DNA from: Nocardia acididurans
GTDB taxonomy: Bacteria > Actinomycetota > Actinomycetes > Mycobacteriales > Mycobacteriaceae
Direction of reading: 5' to 3'
Assembly (NCBI RefSeq): GCF_016741815.1
Contig: NZ_JAERRJ010000012.1
Coordinates: 124,001 to 188,000 of the forward strand
DNA length: 64,000 bases
Shown here in pieces: positions 7,753-16,052 of the stretch. The notes under the pieces are model-generated. The model had not been told where the DNA came from. It saw only the letters and a list, made by a program, of their open reading frames with translations, and ran no database searches. The translations under genes and the position numbers were made by a program. Each line of letters begins with the position of its first letter. The first letter of the stretch is position 1.

Positions 7753-8163
7753 TCAGACGTGGAGGGGTACCTCGCCGGAGTCGACCTTCCAGTATTTGCG
7801 GTTCAGCTGGGCTTTGCCGGTGCCCTCGGTGTAGGGGACGAGGACGGGCATGCCGTTGGTCGGCTTCAGCAGGACTGTCCAGGGTTCGCGCTGGCCGGTG
7901 CACTGGAGGGTGACGCCGGGCGGGGAGCTGGTGAGCTGGATGGTGCCACTGCCGCTGGTGCCGATCGATGCGGAGACGTCGAGGTAGCCGATGCCGCCGT
8001 CGCAGAAGTAGATGCCGGAGGCCCGCAGGCCCTCGGAGGTGGAGGTGAGCACCGCGTCGAGGGTGATGAACTCCGAATCGGGGTCGGCGCTCGCCGGGGG
8101 TGAACACAGTGTCAGGGCCGCGGCCCCGGCTACCGCGAACAGGGCGCATTTTTTCGCGAACAC
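7753..8163 (-). CDS. Secreted hypothetical protein
   Basis: This 136-residue protein has a Sec signal peptide ('KKCALFAVAGAAALTLC', then ASA cleavage). The mature part is strand-rich with two cysteines ('YFCDGGIGYLDVSASIG' and 'VTLQCTGQREPW') that could form a disulfide. I recognise no family. I chose the GTG at 8163 because GGAGG sits at ideal distance before it and the signal peptide then begins properly; the upstream ATG at 8190 would place extra residues before it. The 204 bp between this stop and mraY hold no convincing gene. Confidence 0.7.
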   Translation of the reverse strand: MFAKKCALFAVAGAAALTLCSPPASADPDSEFITLDAVLTSTSEGLRASGIYFCDGGIGYLDVSASIGTSGSGTIQLTSSPPGVTLQCTGQREPWTVLLKPTNGMPVLVPYTEGTGKAQLNRKYWKVDSGEVPLHV

Positions 8164-8211
8164 GGCCGCCTCCTGCACTATGCCGATCACGGAAATCGAC
8201 CTTGATGGTAG

Positions 8212-9345
8212 TCAGGCGGAACCGTCGGCCGCATGGGTTTCGGGGGCTGTGATCGATTGTGGTGGCTGCCAGCCGCGCAGGGCGCGGCGGTTGGCGGCGC
8301 GGAACATCCTGATCAGAAGGGCGTTGGGGGTGGCGAGCATGATCGCGTCGCGGAGGGCTGCGGCGGTGGCCGAACCCGGGGAGGTCATGCGCGTTCCGTG
8401 GTGGGACAGCGCGCTCATGGTCGCCACGCGGCGGCGACGGGTGGCCGAGTAGCGGGCCGGATCGGGGGCGCAGGCGGCGAGGGTGACGGCGTCCTCGAGC
8501 GCCATGCCCGCGCCCTGGCCGAGGGTGGGGCGCATGGCGTGTGCGGCATCGCCGACGAGGACCACGCGGTCCTTCCAGAGTTGCTGCGGGACAGCGATTT
8601 CGAGTATCTCGTCGGTGACGATGCGGGCGGGGTCGGTGGCGGCGATGAGTTGCGGGAGCGGGTCCGGCCAGTCGGCGAAATGGTCCAGGGTCGCGAATCC
8701 GGGATGGGCGGCGGCGAAGACGTAGGTGCGGCCGCCGGACATCGGGATCACCCCGGCCTCGGCGTACCTGCCCATGATGACGCCCACCGGCGCGGGCGCG
8801 GGGGTGTCGAGGACCCATCGCCAGGCGGTGATGCCCGTGCGTCGCACCGGGCTCTCGCCGGGCCACAATTGCTCGCGAACCACGCTGTGGACCCCGTCGG
8901 CTCCGACGACGAGATCGAATCGTTCGGTGCCGGAGTCGGTTTCGATGACGCCGTCGGCGTGCACGGCGGTCACCCGGGTACCGGAGCGGACGCACTGCTC
9001 GGGTACCGCGGCGGCGAGGATTTCGATCAGGTCCGCGCGATGCAGCGTCACCAGACCGCCGACGAAATCGCTGACCTGGCCATCGATCAGCACGCGCCCA
9101 CGGTGATTCCGGGCGAAGCCGGGCCGATCCGGGATGGCCGCCGCCCGCACGGTATCGCCGAGGCCCAGGACATCCAGTGCGGTCAAGGCATTGGCCGCGA
9201 GCGTGATTCCCGCGCCGACCTCGGTGAACACCGGAGACCGCTCGTATACGGTGACGTCCCACCCCGCGGCGCGCAGTGCGATCGTGGTCGCGAGACCGCC
9301 GATACCGCCCCCGACGACACCGGCCCGGCCTACAGGTTCACCCAT
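8212..9345 (-). CDS. FAD-dependent monooxygenase (group A aromatic hydroxylase type)
   Basis: This 377-residue flavoprotein is predicted to hydroxylate an aromatic or polyketide-like substrate using NAD(P)H and oxygen. It has the N-terminal dinucleotide motif 'GVVGGGIGGLATTIALRAAG', the DG motif 'DLVVGADGVHSVVREQLW', and the GD motif 'VVLVGDAAHAMRPTLGQGAG'. The length matches small members such as 6-hydroxynicotinate or salicylate hydroxylase types, and the substrate is not identifiable. The ATG at 9345 is preceded by GAGGGG; the upstream frame is not convincing. It stands alone between a secreted protein gene and a divergent SUKH-like gene. Confidence 0.88.
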   Translation of the reverse strand: MGEPVGRAGVVGGGIGGLATTIALRAAGWDVTVYERSPVFTEVGAGITLAANALTALDVLGLGDTVRAAAIPDRPGFARNHRGRVLIDGQVSDFVGGLVTLHRADLIEILAAAVPEQCVRSGTRVTAVHADGVIETDSGTERFDLVVGADGVHSVVREQLWPGESPVRRTGITAWRWVLDTPAPAPVGVIMGRYAEAGVIPMSGGRTYVFAAAHPGFATLDHFADWPDPLPQLIAATDPARIVTDEILEIAVPQQLWKDRVVLVGDAAHAMRPTLGQGAGMALEDAVTLAACAPDPARYSATRRRRVATMSALSHHGTRMTSPGSATAAALRDAIMLATPNALLIRMFRAANRRALRGWQPPQSITAPETHAADGSA

Positions 9346-9458
9346 GATTCCCCCTCGATGTGCTCCTTCCTCGGATCGTAAGCACCGATCCCCCGCGCGG
9401 TCCATAAGGTCCACATCACTCCGGTCGCATGAGATCTCCACTCCCGCCGGAAGACTCG

Positions 9459-10043
9459 ATGCGGCAGAATCCCGCCGTGACCCTCACCCTCGCCGACCTC
9501 GTCGGCTACACCGATCGTGACCTGGACGCCGACCTGGCGCGCTGGTTCTCCGATGCCGCACCGATCGAGGTGCCCGCTGAAACTCGTCCCGTGGCACCGT
9601 TCCTCGCCCGCCTCGCGCCCGAGCACGCGGACGCGCTGGCGGCTCTCGACCGCCGGGTGCGATCCGACCGGATGCCGCAGTTCCTGGATGTCTTCGACTG
9701 GTCCTACGCCTTCGACTTCGCCGGAAACGACTGCGGTATACGCGATTCCGACTACGAGACCGAACTCACCGACGACGACGTGTACTCGATCGGCGCGGAC
9801 GGCGGCGGGAATCTGTACGTGGTGCTCACCAATGGTCAAGTGGCCGTGTGGTTCCACGAGGAGGAGGTCGTCGAGGAGGGCACCCGGTTCGACAACCTCG
9901 ACGTGTTCCTGTGGTCGTTCGTCCGCTACCGGGCGGTCCGCGCCGGCAGGCTGGCACTCGCCGAGGTCGAGGCGGATTTTCTGGCGCTGGGGCAGGACGG
10001 CGCACTGGAGCCGGACCTCGGCCTGCTGCGCTACATGAAGTAG
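9459..10043 (+). CDS. SMI1/KNR4 (SUKH)-like protein
   Basis: This is a 194-residue soluble acidic protein. The middle has a SUKH-type core: 'YSIGADGGGNLYVVLTNGQV', then 'VWFHEEEV', then 'FDNLDVFLWSFV'. Bacterial SUKH proteins are often immunity proteins for contact-dependent or polymorphic toxins, but many stand alone with unknown partners. No toxin gene is adjacent here. The start is uncertain: the ATG at 9459 has CCGGAAG upstream, and a GTG at 9477 and an ATG at 9429 are alternatives. Confidence 0.7.
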   Translation: MRQNPAVTLTLADLVGYTDRDLDADLARWFSDAAPIEVPAETRPVAPFLARLAPEHADALAALDRRVRSDRMPQFLDVFDWSYAFDFAGNDCGIRDSDYETELTDDDVYSIGADGGGNLYVVLTNGQVAVWFHEEEVVEEGTRFDNLDVFLWSFVRYRAVRAGRLALAEVEADFLALGQDGALEPDLGLLRYMK

Positions 10044-10046
10044 CGG

Positions 10047-10193
10047 TTATTCGATCGCCTTGACGGTCAACAGCAATGCCGCGATGACGCCGACGACGAC
10101 TATCAGGCCGTAGTGCCCATCGGACTTGGCGTAGTCATAGGTCGAGGCAGCGATGAGGATCGCAGCCAGGAGAACAAAAAGGCGCTTCACCAC
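10047..10193 (-). CDS. Small membrane protein, 48 residues
   Basis: This short gene begins with two consecutive GTG codons (10193 and 10190) after GGGAG. It encodes a basic start (VVKR), a hydrophobic helix 'LFVLLAAILIAASTY', a polar hairpin 'DYAKSDGHYG' and a second helix 'LIVVVGVIAALLLTV' before the stop at 10047. The topology is a two-helix hairpin with a charged turn. I know no family for it. It converges on the SUKH-like gene, with 3 bp between the stop codons. Confidence 0.6.
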   Translation of the reverse strand: MVKRLFVLLAAILIAASTYDYAKSDGHYGLIVVVGVIAALLLTVKAIE

Positions 10194-10294
10194 CGGCTCC
10201 CGCACAGTCGCTCTCACCGTAGGAGATACGACTTCCCGTGGACCACAGCCGGATCGGTCAGGGACAGTGCAACGGCGACGCGGTGGCAGCGGAA

Positions 10295-10319
10295 TCCCGG
10301 GGCCGGTACGACCCCGGGA
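10295..10319 (-). terminator. Hairpin terminator after the 129-residue hypothetical gene
   Basis: An 8-bp perfect stem TCCCGGGG/CCCCGGGA with a 9-base loop lies 12 bp past the stop codon at 10332 in the direction of transcription. Confidence 0.55.
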
Positions 10320-10331
10320 CGAACCGCTGCC

Positions 10332-10721
10332 TCACGCCGCGTCGAGGGCCGCGCCGATTTTGCGCGCCATCTCCGAGACCGCGGGGGTGGGCTGCCCCTG
10401 CACGGCGGCATCCACCGCGACGCGCACCGTGTTGCGGAAATTCTCCGCCTCCGCCGGATCCTGCTCCGCCAGCACGGCCACCGCGGCGGTCAGACTCGGC
10501 AGCACCTGATCGGCGAGCTCCGCGACGGTCTTGCCCTCCAGGTGGATGTCCTTGGACTTGGCCGCCAGCACATGGCCGACCGCACCGGTCGCCGACATCA
10601 GCGCCCGCGAGCCGTTCGTGATGCCCTTGTGCGATGCGCCGGCCGCGGCCAGCAGCGATACCGCGCCGTAGGCGGCGGTGCGGACGGTGGACTTGGCCTG
10701 GTCGGTCAGCGTGCTGGTCAT
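10332..10721 (-). CDS. Hypothetical protein, 129 residues, mostly helical
   Basis: I do not recognise this protein. It is alanine-rich and predicted all-helical, with no signal peptide. Segments include 'YGAVSLLAAAGASHKGITNG' near the N-terminus, 'VAELADQVLPSLTAAVAVLA' in the middle and a C-terminal 'AVSEMARKIGAALDAA'. The weakly hydrophobic early helix could associate with the membrane. An AGGAGT ribosome-binding site precedes the ATG at 10721. It is flanked by its own terminator and by 141 bp of upstream non-coding DNA, so it is probably monocistronic. Confidence 0.75.
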   Translation of the reverse strand: MTSTLTDQAKSTVRTAAYGAVSLLAAAGASHKGITNGSRALMSATGAVGHVLAAKSKDIHLEGKTVAELADQVLPSLTAAVAVLAEQDPAEAENFRNTVRVAVDAAVQGQPTPAVSEMARKIGAALDAA

Positions 10722-10862
10722 GGTGTGTACTCCTTTGAACCCGTGCGGATTTCGATCGGCCCCGCTGCTCGGGGCCGCTCGATCTGTTCGATGTACACAC
10801 TGTCGCCGCCGCGACTGACACCGCCCTGACGCGCGGCTGACACGTTCGCTGACACGGCTGGG

Positions 10863-11708
10863 TCAGCGGGCAGGCCAGAACTCCTTCAGCCGGGCAGCGG
10901 CTTCGGCGGATTGCCGGACGCCGGCCTCGTAGGCGGGGAGCAGGGCCGCGGCGCCGAAGAGGTCGGGGCCGAAGGCGGTGATGGCGGCGGGGTCGGGGAC
11001 AACCGATATCTCGGTGGCGGAACCCAGGTCACGGTCGGTGCGGGCGCGCGGGAACATATGCGCCAACGGTTCGAGAATGAGGACGAGGTCGGCGGGCAGA
11101 GCCAGGTCGGCGTTGATGGACGACCGGATGCCGCCGTCGATATAGGGGACGCCGTTGATGGGGATGGGCGGGAAGACACCGGGGACGCACGTGCTGGAGG
11201 CCAGGGCATCGGCCAGGGATACGCCGGAATCCTTTGTCCAGGGCTGGAATTCACCGGTGGTGGCATTGACGGCGGTGACGACGAGATCGCCGGCGGGCCA
11301 GTCGGAGACGCCCGCCAGGGCGGACATCCGGGCCACATGCACTGCGGGAGCACCGGTTTCGGCCTTCAGGGCGAGTTCGCCGATCTTGCGGCGCACCTCG
11401 GCCGGATCCTGGCCCCGGTTCTGCACCATGACCGTGAAGATATTGCCGAGCACGGCGGGATCGGCATGTACGGGCGGCGCGTCCGGAGCGGGCGGGCGCA
11501 GCAGCGACGCCGGGTCGCCACCCGCCGCGAGAACCGTGCCGACGATCGCGCCCGCCGAGGTGCCGACAATGCGGTCGGCGAGAGCCAGGTCGATGCCCGC
11601 ATCGCGGAACCCGACGGCCAGACCGGTCAACCAGGCGATACCCACCGGACCACCTCCGCCCAGGACTAGCGCGATACGGGTTCCGTTGGGCGACACCGGG
11701 TCAGACAT
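10863..11708 (-). CDS. Patatin-like phospholipase family protein
   Basis: This 281-residue protein is predicted to be a serine lipid acyl hydrolase. It has the glycine-rich oxyanion segment 'ALVLGGGGPVGIAWLTGLAV', the nucleophile elbow GTSAG, and the catalytic aspartate motif DGG in 'GVPYIDGGIRSS'. These give the Ser-Asp dyad of patatins. No signal peptide is visible, so it probably acts in the cytoplasm or on the inner membrane face. The ATG at 11708 is preferred because the fold starts about ten residues later. It is divergent from an MFS exporter gene, with 187 bp between the starts. Confidence 0.9.
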   Translation of the reverse strand: MSDPVSPNGTRIALVLGGGGPVGIAWLTGLAVGFRDAGIDLALADRIVGTSAGAIVGTVLAAGGDPASLLRPPAPDAPPVHADPAVLGNIFTVMVQNRGQDPAEVRRKIGELALKAETGAPAVHVARMSALAGVSDWPAGDLVVTAVNATTGEFQPWTKDSGVSLADALASSTCVPGVFPPIPINGVPYIDGGIRSSINADLALPADLVLILEPLAHMFPRARTDRDLGSATEISVVPDPAAITAFGPDLFGAAALLPAYEAGVRQSAEAAARLKEFWPAR

Positions 11709-11895
11709 GACTGCCAGGGTAATCGGGCGCGACTGACGAGCGGGCGAGAACACCGACGGCCAGAGCGGCAGTCACTTCCGACGCCGCCGACAGCCCGCGG
11801 TGATGTCCGGAAGCCGCCGGACATGGCGAAACCCGGCCGGTCTACTGGGAACTCGGCGCCGATCATCGAAATCCCGATCCTGGAAGGGGATATAC

Positions 11896-13113
11896 GTGTC
11901 CACCACCGTGGAACAACTGCCGCCACCTACCGATTCGGCATCCGCCGAGCGGTGGGGTGCGGTCTGGTGTCTGTCGCTGGGGATCTTCGTGATCGTCACC
12001 GCCGAGATCCTGCCGATCGGGCTGCTGCCGGAGATCGGCGCTGAATTCGGGGTGTCCCACGGCACCACCGGATTGCTGATGACGCTGCCCGGCATCCTCG
12101 CGGCGGTCAGCGCGCCGCTGGTCACGATCGCCACGAGCCGGGTCGATCGGCGAATCATGCTGGTGGCCTTGCTGATCACGCTGGTAGTGGCCAATCTGAT
12201 GTGTGCGTCGGCGCCCGCGTTCTGGGTGCTGCTGGGTGGGCGGGCCCTGCTGGGTGTGGTCATCGGCGGGTTCTGGTCGATCGGGGCGGGATTGTCGCCG
12301 CGGCTGGTGCGCAGCGCGGCAACGGCGAAGGCGACCGCGGTGATCTTCGCGGCCGTGCCCGCCGGATCCGTGATCGGGGTGCCCGCGGGCACCGAACTCG
12401 GACGCCTCGCCGGATGGCGGTGGTCGTTCGTGGTGCTCGGTGTGGGGACGGCGCTCGTGGCGGGCGCGCTCGCGTACACGCTGCCCCGGCTGCCCGCGAT
12501 CCGGATCACCAGTGGCGCAGTACTTCTCACGCTGCTGCGGAAACGCGGGACCGGTGTACACGCTGGGCTGCTGGTGACGGCGATGATCGTCATCGCGCAT
12601 TTCGGCGCGTACACCTACGTGACACCGTTCCTGCGAGAGACCACCGGGGTCGGCGAGCAGACCGTCAGCGTCTACCTGCTGCTCTACGGCGTGGCAGGGA
12701 TCGCGGGCACCGCGGTCGCGGGCCGGACTCTCGCCCGTGGACCGCGCGCCACCTTCACCGCGGCCGCCGCACTGATCGCCACCACGACGCTGCTGCTCCC
12801 CGTCCTCGGGCAGCAGGCGTTCGCCGTGGTGGCGGCGCTCCTGGTGTGGGGCCTGGCCTACGGGATGGTCCCGGCCTGCTCGCAGACCTGGTTCGCGCGC
12901 TCCGCACCGCAGCATCCTGAGGCCGCCACGGTGCTGTTCACCAGTTCGTTCCAGTTCACGCTGGCGGCGGGGGCGCTCCTGGGCGGACTGGTGGTGGACG
13001 CAAGCTCCACCGCAACGGTCATGGCGTGCGCGGGGGCGCTCGCGATACTGACCGCGGGTGCGGCGTGGGCACTGGGCAGTCCCGCGCGGTGGCGGAGTTC
13101 CGGAACGGACTAA
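11896..13113 (+). CDS. MFS transporter (DHA1/arabinose-efflux type)
   Basis: This 405-residue membrane protein has about 12 hydrophobic helices. Family features include the N-terminal 'FVIVTAEILPIGLLPEIGAE', the 'SRVDRRIMLVALLI' loop, 'GGRALLGVVIGGFWSIGAGL', and 'VPAGSVIGVPAGTELGRLAG' in helix 5. These are typical of proton-driven drug or sugar exporters of the AraJ/YdhP group. The substrate is unknown. I chose the GTG at 11896, preceded by GAAGGGGA at five bases, over the upstream frame start. The stop overlaps the convergent stop of the next gene by four bases. Confidence 0.9.
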   Translation: MSTTVEQLPPPTDSASAERWGAVWCLSLGIFVIVTAEILPIGLLPEIGAEFGVSHGTTGLLMTLPGILAAVSAPLVTIATSRVDRRIMLVALLITLVVANLMCASAPAFWVLLGGRALLGVVIGGFWSIGAGLSPRLVRSAATAKATAVIFAAVPAGSVIGVPAGTELGRLAGWRWSFVVLGVGTALVAGALAYTLPRLPAIRITSGAVLLTLLRKRGTGVHAGLLVTAMIVIAHFGAYTYVTPFLRETTGVGEQTVSVYLLLYGVAGIAGTAVAGRTLARGPRATFTAAAALIATTTLLLPVLGQQAFAVVAALLVWGLAYGMVPACSQTWFARSAPQHPEAATVLFTSSFQFTLAAGALLGGLVVDASSTATVMACAGALAILTAGAAWALGSPARWRSSGTD

Positions 13114-13787
13114 CCCGTCAGCACCGGCCCGTCCGCCCACCGGTACAGGTGGGCGATGGCGGGTTCGACGATCGAGCCGGGGATCTCGGGGTCGAACCAG
13201 CGGTCCACGTGGGTCCAGTGGTAGGGGTGCAGCAGGTAGTCGCCGTTCAAACCGTCCGGGCTCTCGAACTCCTGCTCCCACACATGAGTCCAACGACTGT
13301 CACCCGAAACGCGGCTCAGTGACCAGGATTTGATGGCGGGGATGTGGGAGGCCATGGCCATGAGGTCGGATTCGAAGCGTTCCAGGACATCGGCCGCGGT
13401 GCCGGGGCGGACGGTCAGGAGCAGGGTGCGCTTGATCCGCCGGTCGGCCGCACACGGGGCGACGTGTGCGGCGACCGGCGTCAGCGGGATCGCCTCGGCA
13501 CCCGCACCCGCACCCGCACCCGCACCCGCACCCGCACCCGCACCGAAGAGTGCCGGAAGCGCTTGCGCCGGGCTTATTTCGGCCCTCAGGTCCCACACCG
13601 CGCCCAGCCCGCCCTGACTACCGGGTAGGTCGGCTCCGCCCGAGCAGTGCTCGACGCCGGGCCGGGTAGCAGCGGCCCGCGAAAGCTCGGCCATGGCGGC
13701 ATCGAGGGCAGCCGCCTCGGTATCCCCCGGATCTACTGTTGGAGAATGGGCTTCGAGTGGTGCGCTCAGGATCACCCAGCGGCTCAT
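13110..13787 (-). CDS. Dabb-like (stress-responsive A/B barrel) protein with Gly-Ala repeat linker
   Basis: This 225-residue protein appears to hold two alpha/beta-barrel-like halves. The C-terminal half is clearer: 'IKRTLLLTVRPGTAADVLER', 'WSLSRV', then 'WTHVWEQEFESPDGLNGDYL' and 'HPYHWTHVDRWFDPE'. A (Gly-Ala)n linker near residues 82-97 separates the halves. Such barrels often act as small decarboxylases, cyclases or dimeric binding proteins. The start overlaps the stop of the next upstream gene by four bases (ATGA), so it is translationally coupled within the LLM operon. The function is unknown. Confidence 0.75.
   Translation of the reverse strand: MSRWVILSAPLEAHSPTVDPGDTEAAALDAAMAELSRAAATRPGVEHCSGGADLPGSQGGLGAVWDLRAEISPAQALPALFGAGAGAGAGAGAGAGAEAIPLTPVAAHVAPCAADRRIKRTLLLTVRPGTAADVLERFESDLMAMASHIPAIKSWSLSRVSGDSRWTHVWEQEFESPDGLNGDYLLHPYHWTHVDRWFDPEIPGSIVEPAIAHLYRWADGPVLTG
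13498..13544. repeat. Hexanucleotide tandem repeat (GCACCC), about 7.8 copies
   Basis: Seven perfect GCACCC units run from 13498 to 13539, followed by a partial copy. On the coding (minus) strand they encode the Gly-Ala linker. Copy-number changes keep the reading frame, so linker length can vary without frameshift. Confidence 0.95.
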
Positions 13788-14113
13788 CGGTCCTCCTCCA
13801 GCGCCAGGACGTCGCGCTGCCGGTGCAGGGCGATGGCGTCGGTATCAGCCCAGAAGCGGGCGACGGCGGGGTCGGCGGCCGCCGCGCCGCGCATGCCGTA
13901 GAACTCGTAGATTCCGGCGAGTTCCCAGGTGATGTGCAGCTCAACGGAATCCGGGTCGTGATGGCTGCGCCAGACGTGCGGGTCGCGCAGGCCGCGGGCG
14001 GTCGCGCCGGGAACGTAGTCGGTGCGCCAGCTTTCGAGCCAGGTGTCGACGCGGTGGACGGGCAGGACCACGCGGTCGACCACGCGGACGGGGTGCACGG
14101 TCGGGGTGCTCAC
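13784..14113 (-). CDS. Small alpha/beta-barrel-like protein
   Basis: This 109-residue protein has segments suggesting a ferredoxin-like dimeric barrel: 'VDRVVLPVHRVDTWLESWRT' at the start, 'RDPHVWRSHHDPDSVELHIT' in the middle and a helical C-terminus. The substrate and function are unknown. It lies between the LLM oxidoreductase and the larger Dabb-like gene and overlaps both by four bases. The three form one translationally coupled operon and probably serve one pathway, with the barrel proteins acting on products of the oxidoreductase. Confidence 0.75.
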   Translation of the reverse strand: MSTPTVHPVRVVDRVVLPVHRVDTWLESWRTDYVPGATARGLRDPHVWRSHHDPDSVELHITWELAGIYEFYGMRGAAAADPAVARFWADTDAIALHRQRDVLALEEDR

Positions 14114-15012
14114 AGTTTCGCCACCACCTCGTTGCGGTAGCGGTCCACATAGCCCGCCAGGGATTCGACGCCGTGGAGGAGGGATTCCGGGCCGAACATG
14201 GGTGGGGTCAGCACGATTCGCGATGCTCCGGCCTCGGTGTAGCCGCGCACGAAGTCGGGTTCGAACTCGCGGGTGAAGTCGCAGGAGCCGGGCCAGATCG
14301 TCATCTCCACGGCGTCCTCGGAACGGCCTGCGGCAGTGGCGTATTCGCGGATCCGGTCCGCGCCCCGGGCGAAATCCTCCGGGGTGATCGTGTACGGGAA
14401 CCAGCCGTCACCCACGCGCCCGGCGCGCCGCACCGCCGGAGCACTGTTGCCGCCCAGCACAATCGGGATCGATCGCGGCGGTTGCGGCAGGCAGAACTGT
14501 CTTTCGAAGGCCACATGCCTGCCCGAATAGCTCGCGGGCGATTCCGTCCACAGCGCCCGCATCGCGCCGATGCAGTCGTCCAGCCGTCCGCCACGATCCT
14601 CGAACGGCACGCCGACGGCCGCGTATTCCTCCTTCTGCCAGCCGATTCCGAGTCCGAGCAGCAGCCGGCCACCGGATTGGATGTCGAGGGTGGCCGCCCG
14701 CTTGGCCAGCACCACGGGGCTGTGCAGCGGGGCCACCACCATCGCCGTGCCGAGTGTCAGCGAGGTCGACGCCCCCGCCAGGAAGGCCAGCGTCTCCAGG
14801 GGATCGGTCATCGGCACCCCGAGGTCCCCGCCCGGCATCTTCCCGTCCGGCGAGTACGGGTACAGCGGTTCGTAATCCTGGGCCACCACAACGTGTTCCA
14901 CGGTCCAGATCGATTCCAGGCCGCAGTCCTCCGCGGCCGCCGCGAATTCGCGCAGGAACGCACCCGAGGTCACCAGACCGTCGAGATATGGCATCAGCAT
15001 GCCGAGGCGCAT
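14110..15012 (-). CDS. LLM-class flavin- or F420-dependent oxidoreductase
   Basis: This 300-residue protein has the luciferase-like TIM barrel. It begins 'MRLGMLMPYLDGLV', with 'ESIWTVEHVVV' on strand 2, 'LTLGTAMVVAPLHSPVVLAK', 'GGRLLLGLGIGWQKEEYAAV' and 'IPIVLGGNSAPAVRRAGRVG'. The pattern matches F420-dependent reductases of actinobacteria more than two-component flavin monooxygenases, but the cofactor cannot be settled by eye. It is the first gene of a three-gene coupled operon and lies downstream of the steroid-type dehydrogenase genes on the same strand. The 196 bp upstream hold no gene. Confidence 0.9.
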   Translation of the reverse strand: MRLGMLMPYLDGLVTSGAFLREFAAAAEDCGLESIWTVEHVVVAQDYEPLYPYSPDGKMPGGDLGVPMTDPLETLAFLAGASTSLTLGTAMVVAPLHSPVVLAKRAATLDIQSGGRLLLGLGIGWQKEEYAAVGVPFEDRGGRLDDCIGAMRALWTESPASYSGRHVAFERQFCLPQPPRSIPIVLGGNSAPAVRRAGRVGDGWFPYTITPEDFARGADRIREYATAAGRSEDAVEMTIWPGSCDFTREFEPDFVRGYTEAGASRIVLTPPMFGPESLLHGVESLAGYVDRYRNEVVAKL

Positions 15013-15208
15013 CGCGCCACCTCCAACCTATTTCGATTAGAAACACCCGGTTCGAGGGTCGCGTGTAATCGGCGTCACAACGGCGGGCGGTCCCGTTCAG
15101 TGAGATGACAAAACACCAGGTCGGATGCCACAACGACCGGTAGCCCCGCACCGGGTGGTGCGGGGCTGCGGCCGGAGTCGCGCCGCCGGTTCGCGGCAGC
15201 GGCGCGGC

Positions 15209-16024
15209 TCAGATCTCCTTGCGCATCTGCGCCGTCAGCGGCTTCATGTAGCCGGAGCCGAGCAGGCGCTGCATCCAGTTCATGGCCTTGGCGTCGGTGC
15301 CGATCAGGATGAGCGGCTTGTTCTTCCGGATGCCGTTGAGGATGGTCCGGGCGCACTGCTCCGGACTGGTCTTGGCCAGCCGGTCGAAGTTCGAGGCCAG
15401 CTCGTCGCGGTTGCGGTTGGCGGAAGCGCGTGCCTTCCAGGCGATTTCGGTCTTGATCATGCCCGGGTGCACCGAGGAGACGCCGACATTGTTGCCCGCG
15501 ATGATCATCTCCTGGCGCAGCGCGTCGGTGAAGGCGCGCATGGCGAACTTCGAGGAGCTGTAACCACTCTGGCTCGGGCAGGCCACCAGACCGAACATCG
15601 ACGACACATTGGCGATGTGCCCTTCACCGGAGGCGACGACATGCGGCAGGAACGCCTTGGTGCCGTGTGCGGTGCCCCAGAAATTGATGTTGAAGATCCA
15701 CTCGAAGTCTTCCCAGGTGACGTCTTCGATATTGGCGGTCAACGAGACACCGGCATTGTTGATGACGATATTGACCTTGCCGAAATCGGAGACGACCTCC
15801 TCGGCGTGCGCGTAGACGGCGGCGCGGTCGGTCACGTCGAGCTTGTAGGCGCGAGCCTGCACGCCCTCCTTCTCGCACAGCGCCGCGGTCTCGGCGACAC
15901 TGTCCAGGTTGCGGCCGGACAGCGCGAGATGTGCTCCGTTGCGGGCCAATTCGATCGCCAGCGCGCGACCGATACCGGCGCCCGCACCGGTGATGACGGC
16001 GACCTTGCCGTGGAAGTCCTTCAT
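15209..16024 (-). CDS. Short-chain dehydrogenase/reductase (SDR), 271 residues
   Basis: This classical SDR has the nucleotide-binding motif 'VAVITGAGAGIGRALAIELA', the NNAG motif 'VNIVINNAGVSL', catalytic serine in 'HIANVSSMFG' and YxxxK in 'GYSSSKFAMRAF'. The C-terminal extension 'MNWMQRLLGSGYMKPLTAQM' is common in actinobacterial lipid or steroid SDRs. It probably oxidises or reduces a hydroxyl/keto group with NAD(P)H. It is the last of four minus-strand genes starting at 19259. A 72-bp gap with a GC-rich hairpin separates it from the upstream SDR gene, so its expression may be lower or independent. Confidence 0.92.
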   Translation of the reverse strand: MKDFHGKVAVITGAGAGIGRALAIELARNGAHLALSGRNLDSVAETAALCEKEGVQARAYKLDVTDRAAVYAHAEEVVSDFGKVNIVINNAGVSLTANIEDVTWEDFEWIFNINFWGTAHGTKAFLPHVVASGEGHIANVSSMFGLVACPSQSGYSSSKFAMRAFTDALRQEMIIAGNNVGVSSVHPGMIKTEIAWKARASANRNRDELASNFDRLAKTSPEQCARTILNGIRKNKPLILIGTDAKAMNWMQRLLGSGYMKPLTAQMRKEI

Positions 16025-16052
16025 GGGCTTATTCCTTGTCTCGCAACAGGTT

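Noticed and set aside
7460..7756. Minus-strand frame with a hydrophobic stretch (ILLALLLRLFAPGWWVAILI) between mraY and the secreted protein gene
   Set aside because: It looks membrane-like, but there is no ATG or GTG start with a ribosome-binding site before the hydrophobic part, and it continues deep into the antisense of mraY. Possible relic only.
15013..15208. KstR-like box near TAGAAACACCCGGTTCGA
   Set aside because: The AAC and GTT half-sites are five bases apart instead of two and the flanks do not match the TnnAACnnGTTnnA consensus.
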